The notes under the pieces: generated by a model
What the model was told of the DNA's origin: nothing
Databases searched by the model: none
What the model saw: the letters and a program-made list of their open reading frames with translations, nothing else
Shown here: positions 61,548 through 64,000 of the stretch, piece after piece
Layout of the letters: each line of letters starts with the position of its first letter
Position numbering within the stretch: position 1 is the stretch's first letter
DNA from: Sphingomonas sp. Leaf32
GTDB lineage: Bacteria > Pseudomonadota > Alphaproteobacteria > Sphingomonadales > Sphingomonadaceae
Reading direction: 5' to 3'
NCBI RefSeq assembly: GCF_001421765.1
Contig: NZ_LMLA01000014.1
Span: forward strand, 62,001 to 126,000
DNA length: 64,000 bases
Translations under genes and position numbers: made by a program

Positions 61548-62327
61548 ATGGATCTGGGAATTGCCGGTCGCAGGGCGATCGTATGCGCGTCGAGCGCCGG
61601 CCTTGGCCGCGCCTGCGCGCTGGAACTGGCGCGGGCCGGGGTCGATGTCGTCGTCAACGGGCGCGATGCGGGCAAGCTGGCGGAGACGGCGGCGACGATC
61701 CGCGCCGAAACCGGCGTGACCGTGACCGAAGTCATCGGCGACCTGTCGACCGACGCGGGCCGCGCCGCGCTGCTCGCCGCCTGTCCGGACCCCGACATTC
61801 TGGTCAACAACAATGGCGGGCCGCCGGTGAAGCCCTATACCGAGCTGGAGGCCGACGGCATCCGCGCCGGGGTGGAGGCGAATTTCGTCACCCCTGCCCT
61901 GCTGATTCAGGCGGTGCTGCCCGGCATGGTGGCGCGCGGTTTCGGCCGGGTGGTCAACATCACCTCCGGGTCGGTCAAGATGCCGCTGCCCGGACTCGAC
62001 CTGTCGAGCGGCGCGCGTGCCGGGCTGACCGGCTTCGTCGCGGGGATCGCGCGGCAGGTGGCGGGATCGAACGTCACGATCAACGGCCTGCTGCCCGGAT
62101 CGTTCGACACCGCGCGCATTGCGGCGATGAGCGCGGCGGCGGCGGCGAAGAACGGCACCACCCCGGCCGAGGAAAAGGCGAAGCGGGCGGAATCGATTCC
62201 TGCCAAGCGGATCGGCGATCCGGCCGAGTTCGGCGCGGCCTGTGCGTTCCTGTGTTCGGACAAGGCCGGGTTCATCACCGGGCAAAGCCTGTTGATCGAT
62301 GGCGGGGCGTTTCCGGGGATCCTGTAA
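61548..62327 (+). CDS. SDR-family protein with non-canonical SxxxR active site
   Basis: A 259-residue Rossmann dehydrogenase. Cofactor motif ASSAGLGRA (14-22) departs from TGxxxGxG; NNNGGPP (87-93) replaces NNAG. The catalytic region has Ser140 (NITSGS) but the Tyr-x-x-x-Lys position is filled by SSGAR, so S153 and R157 stand where Tyr and Lys belong. NGLLPGSFDT and GQSLLIDGG are typical C-terminal pieces. Such LSxGARAG-type proteins exist as a clade with unclear activity. It starts 11 bp after the permease stop and ends the operon. Confidence 0.85.
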   Translation: MDLGIAGRRAIVCASSAGLGRACALELARAGVDVVVNGRDAGKLAETAATIRAETGVTVTEVIGDLSTDAGRAALLAACPDPDILVNNNGGPPVKPYTELEADGIRAGVEANFVTPALLIQAVLPGMVARGFGRVVNITSGSVKMPLPGLDLSSGARAGLTGFVAGIARQVAGSNVTINGLLPGSFDTARIAAMSAAAAAKNGTTPAEEKAKRAESIPAKRIGDPAEFGAACAFLCSDKAGFITGQSLLIDGGAFPGIL

Positions 62328-62356
62328 GGGTCGCGTGGGGCTGAGCAGCAGAAGAG

Positions 62357-62558
62357 TTTTCACGCGAAGGCGCGGAGGCGCAGAGAGGTTGCACGCATGG
62401 CGACCGATTGCCTTCGGCAGACGACGTCCTTCGCTGCGACGGGGACCGAGGGCCGCTGTCGCGGCTGGCTTGGCTGTAAAATGCAACTCCTCTGCGTCTC
62501 CGCGTCTCTGCGCGAAATCTACCTTCTTCTTTCGCGCCTTCGCGCCTTCGCGTGAAAA
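62357..62558. repeat. 202-bp inverted-repeat element with 18-bp perfect termini
   Basis: TTTTCACGCGAAGGCGCG at 62357-62374 and its exact complement CGCGCCTTCGCGTGAAAA at 62541-62558. Inside, degenerate GCGGAG/CTCCGC-type runs (CGGAGGCGCAGAGAG; CTCCTCTGCGTCTCCGCGTC) extend the pairing. No coding frame is supported. It ends exactly before the AsmA-like stop codon (62559). It looks like a MITE or large REP. Read as RNA it can form a long stem-loop and may end both flanking genes. Confidence 0.7.
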
Positions 62559-64000
62559 TCAGAAAATCCCGAGAAACTTCTTCCGTTGCTCCTTGCGTTC
62601 GCCCCGGTTCGAGCGCCCATCCTCTGCCTTGGCCGTCGTGCCGCGCCCGACATCGTCGCGCGCTTCGCCGCTTTTAGTCCGCTGCGCTCGTGCGGTCGCG
62701 CCCGACAGGACCGGACCACAGGCCGCGCCCTTCGCGTCGCCCGGATCGACGAACGCCAGCACCCCGGCCAGCGGCGTCGCAACGATCGCCAGCCCCAACC
62801 CTGCCCCGGCGCGGCCCAACAGTTCGGGACTGACCACCGAATAGCGCGGGCTGGCGAAATAGCCGCCGATGCCGACCGGCGACTGGCCGGCCAACAGTGA
62901 GAAGCGCTTCGAATCCGCCCGCACCGCCAAGTCGATCGATTCGTTGCGGAAGCTGAAGCCGCCACGCCCGACCATCACGTTCTTCTGCGTATCGATCAGG
63001 ATCGGATCGGCCGCCGCCACCCCGCCGCGCACCGTGAAGCCGATCAGGCCGCAATTGATCCGCACCGGTTCCTTTAGCTTCCCCTCGAACATCTTCTGGG
63101 CAAAGGTGCCGAGATCGAGTTCGGACAGCTGGATATTGCGCGTCCAGAAGCTGCCGGCGGGCAGGATGATCGCGATACGCCCGTTCGAGGCGGCAAGGGA
63201 GTCGCGCACCGTATCGCCGGTGCCGGTCAGCTTGATCCGCGCCTTGACCGTGCCGGTGGTGCCCGCTTCCTCGACGCCCCATCCCGCCAGCAACCGCGCC
63301 ATCGGCGTGGGCGACAGGCGGATGTCGTACTCGGTGACGGCGGGGCGGCGGCGGGCGTCGATCACGATGTCCGACGCGACATTGCCGCGCGCCATGGCAA
63401 AGGTCAGCGGCGACAGCTTCAGCAGCCGGTCGTTCAGGTCCAGCGTCAGGTCGACGTTCGACACCGGCAGGCTGCGTGCGCGGACGGTGCCGACCTTGTA
63501 GCGGACCTTCGCGTCGAAATTGCGCAGCGCCTCCACGTTCAGCTTCGCATCGGGCAACAGCCGCGGCGCGCCGCCCTGCCGCTCGATCACGCCCGCCGCG
63601 CCCTGCGCCTCGACCCGTTCGAGGTCATAGCCGACGAACGCCGACATATCGACGATGTCGAGCGTGCGCGACGTCAGGTCGGCGGTCAGCAGCAGGCGCG
63701 GTTCGCGCTGGGTAACGGTCAGATTGCCGGCGAGATCGCTGTCGCCGAACACCCCCTTCAGCCGGGTGAATTTCCAGTCCGCCCCGTCCTTGGTCATGCG
63801 CCCGGTCAGGCGATAGCTGCGGGTGTTGGGGGTCAGGATGCCGAGCGTCGCGAAGACGTCGGACAGATTCGCCCCGCGCAACCGGACGGCGAGGTTCGAT
63901 CCGTCCAACTGGGTCGGACCCGGCAGCGTGCCGGCGAGGATCGCGACGGAGCGGGCGACCTCGATCCGGGCGGTCAGCTGGTTCTGGCCACCGCGGATCG
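62559..64000 (-). CDS. AsmA-family envelope protein (C-terminal part; continues off the edge)
   Basis: The frame is open to the right edge, so only about 480 C-terminal residues are seen. AsmA-type blocks include TRLKGVFGDSDLAGNLTV, LTADLTSRTLDIVDMSAFVG, FAQKMFEGKLKEPVRINCGLIGFTVRGGV, and SLLAGQSPVGIGGYFASPRY. Family members bridge inner and outer membranes for phospholipid traffic or OMP assembly. The tail is basic (NRGERKEQRKKFLG). A TTG near 63908 is internal, not a start. Confidence 0.85.
   Translation of the reverse strand, partial: IRGGQNQLTARIEVARSVAILAGTLPGPTQLDGSNLAVRLRGANLSDVFATLGILTPNTRSYRLTGRMTKDGADWKFTRLKGVFGDSDLAGNLTVTQREPRLLLTADLTSRTLDIVDMSAFVGYDLERVEAQGAAGVIERQGGAPRLLPDAKLNVEALRNFDAKVRYKVGTVRARSLPVSNVDLTLDLNDRLLKLSPLTFAMARGNVASDIVIDARRRPAVTEYDIRLSPTPMARLLAGWGVEEAGTTGTVKARIKLTGTGDTVRDSLAASNGRIAIILPAGSFWTRNIQLSELDLGTFAQKMFEGKLKEPVRINCGLIGFTVRGGVAAADPILIDTQKNVMVGRGGFSFRNESIDLAVRADSKRFSLLAGQSPVGIGGYFASPRYSVVSPELLGRAGAGLGLAIVATPLAGVLAFVDPGDAKGAACGPVLSGATARAQRTKSGEARDDVGRGTTAKAEDGRSNRGERKEQRKKFLGIF

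Noticed and set aside
1..64000. tRNA, rRNA, CRISPR, insertion sequence or prophage
   Set aside because: I looked for cloverleaf arms with GGTTCGAA-type loops, spaced direct repeats, transposase/integrase motifs and phage modules; none was convincing. Short GTTCGAA matches fall inside coding sequence.

Overview
The window is a high-GC (roughly two-thirds G+C) chromosomal segment of a sphingomonad-type alphaproteobacterium (Sphingomonadaceae; the closest genus cannot be fixed from sequence reading alone). Supporting signs are a class I lysyl-tRNA synthetase, a MucR/Ros-family regulator, an HWE-family histidine kinase, RNase E with a long acidic insertion in its S1 region, a short Mrp-type ATPase, HisZ, and many intergenic REP-like palindromes of the type CGTCATCCC(A/G)GC..GC(C/T)GGGAT. 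I see no transposase, integrase, phage module, CRISPR array, rRNA or tRNA. Almost all DNA is coding; about 54 genes are supported, many joined by 4-bp ATGA/GTGA/TTGA overlaps.

Layout. 1-1261: end of a membrane protein plus a small overlapping gene. 1459-6025 (minus): sulfurtransferase SseA, cystathionine beta-lyase-type PLP enzyme, MscS channel and a FemAB-like acyltransferase in one tight chain. 6174-8194: Fe-S bacterial (6-4) photolyase divergent from queF. 8334-11920: a two-gene glycan module (GT4 fused to a C-terminal toroid-like domain, then a GH130 phosphorylase/hydrolase). 12071-18358 (minus): AraC regulator, HerA/DUF853 ATPase, DegP-type protease, HflC and HflK, divergent from mrp at 18474. 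19952-24929: dienelactone hydrolase, large MscS channel, FAD oxidoreductase and a 35-residue one-helix protein. 25080-31257: diguanylate cyclase, peroxiredoxin, outer-membrane phospholipase A, HisN, YciE-like ferritin fold protein, two small secreted Cys proteins, GlpX. 31381-34123: LolA, a candidate structured small RNA, XthA and RibA. 34302-38109: a GntR-SGNH-cytochrome c set, an extensin-like lipoprotein and a LOG-family protein. 38278-44169: LysRS-I, bestrophin-like channel, DinG-type helicase, SixA phosphatase. 44170-44990 is a lower-GC islet with an SRPBCC lipoprotein. 45068-51735: AmiC, a 427-bp divergent leader, RNase E, HWE kinase, MucR. 51773-55878 (minus): hisZ, serA, serC, with a probable serC leader RNA. 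56065-62327: receiver protein, then an envelope set (M48 protease, DsbA-like, degenerate M19 dipeptidase, ABC exporter, atypical SDR). 62357-62558 is a MITE-like inverted repeat; an AsmA-like gene runs off the right edge.

The genes are mainly housekeeping: envelope quality control (DegP, HflKC, M48/DsbA, LolA, PldA, AmiC, AsmA), amino-acid synthesis (SerC/SerA, HisN, HisZ, MetC-like), nucleic-acid repair and turnover (photolyase, XthA, DinG, RNase E) and cofactor/tRNA modification (RibA, QueF, Mrp). The less ordinary items are the GT4-GH130 pair, the metal-site-less M19 protein inside the envelope operon, the SDR with SxxxR in place of YxxxK, the structured RNA upstream of xthA, the serC leader and the 202-bp inverted-repeat element.
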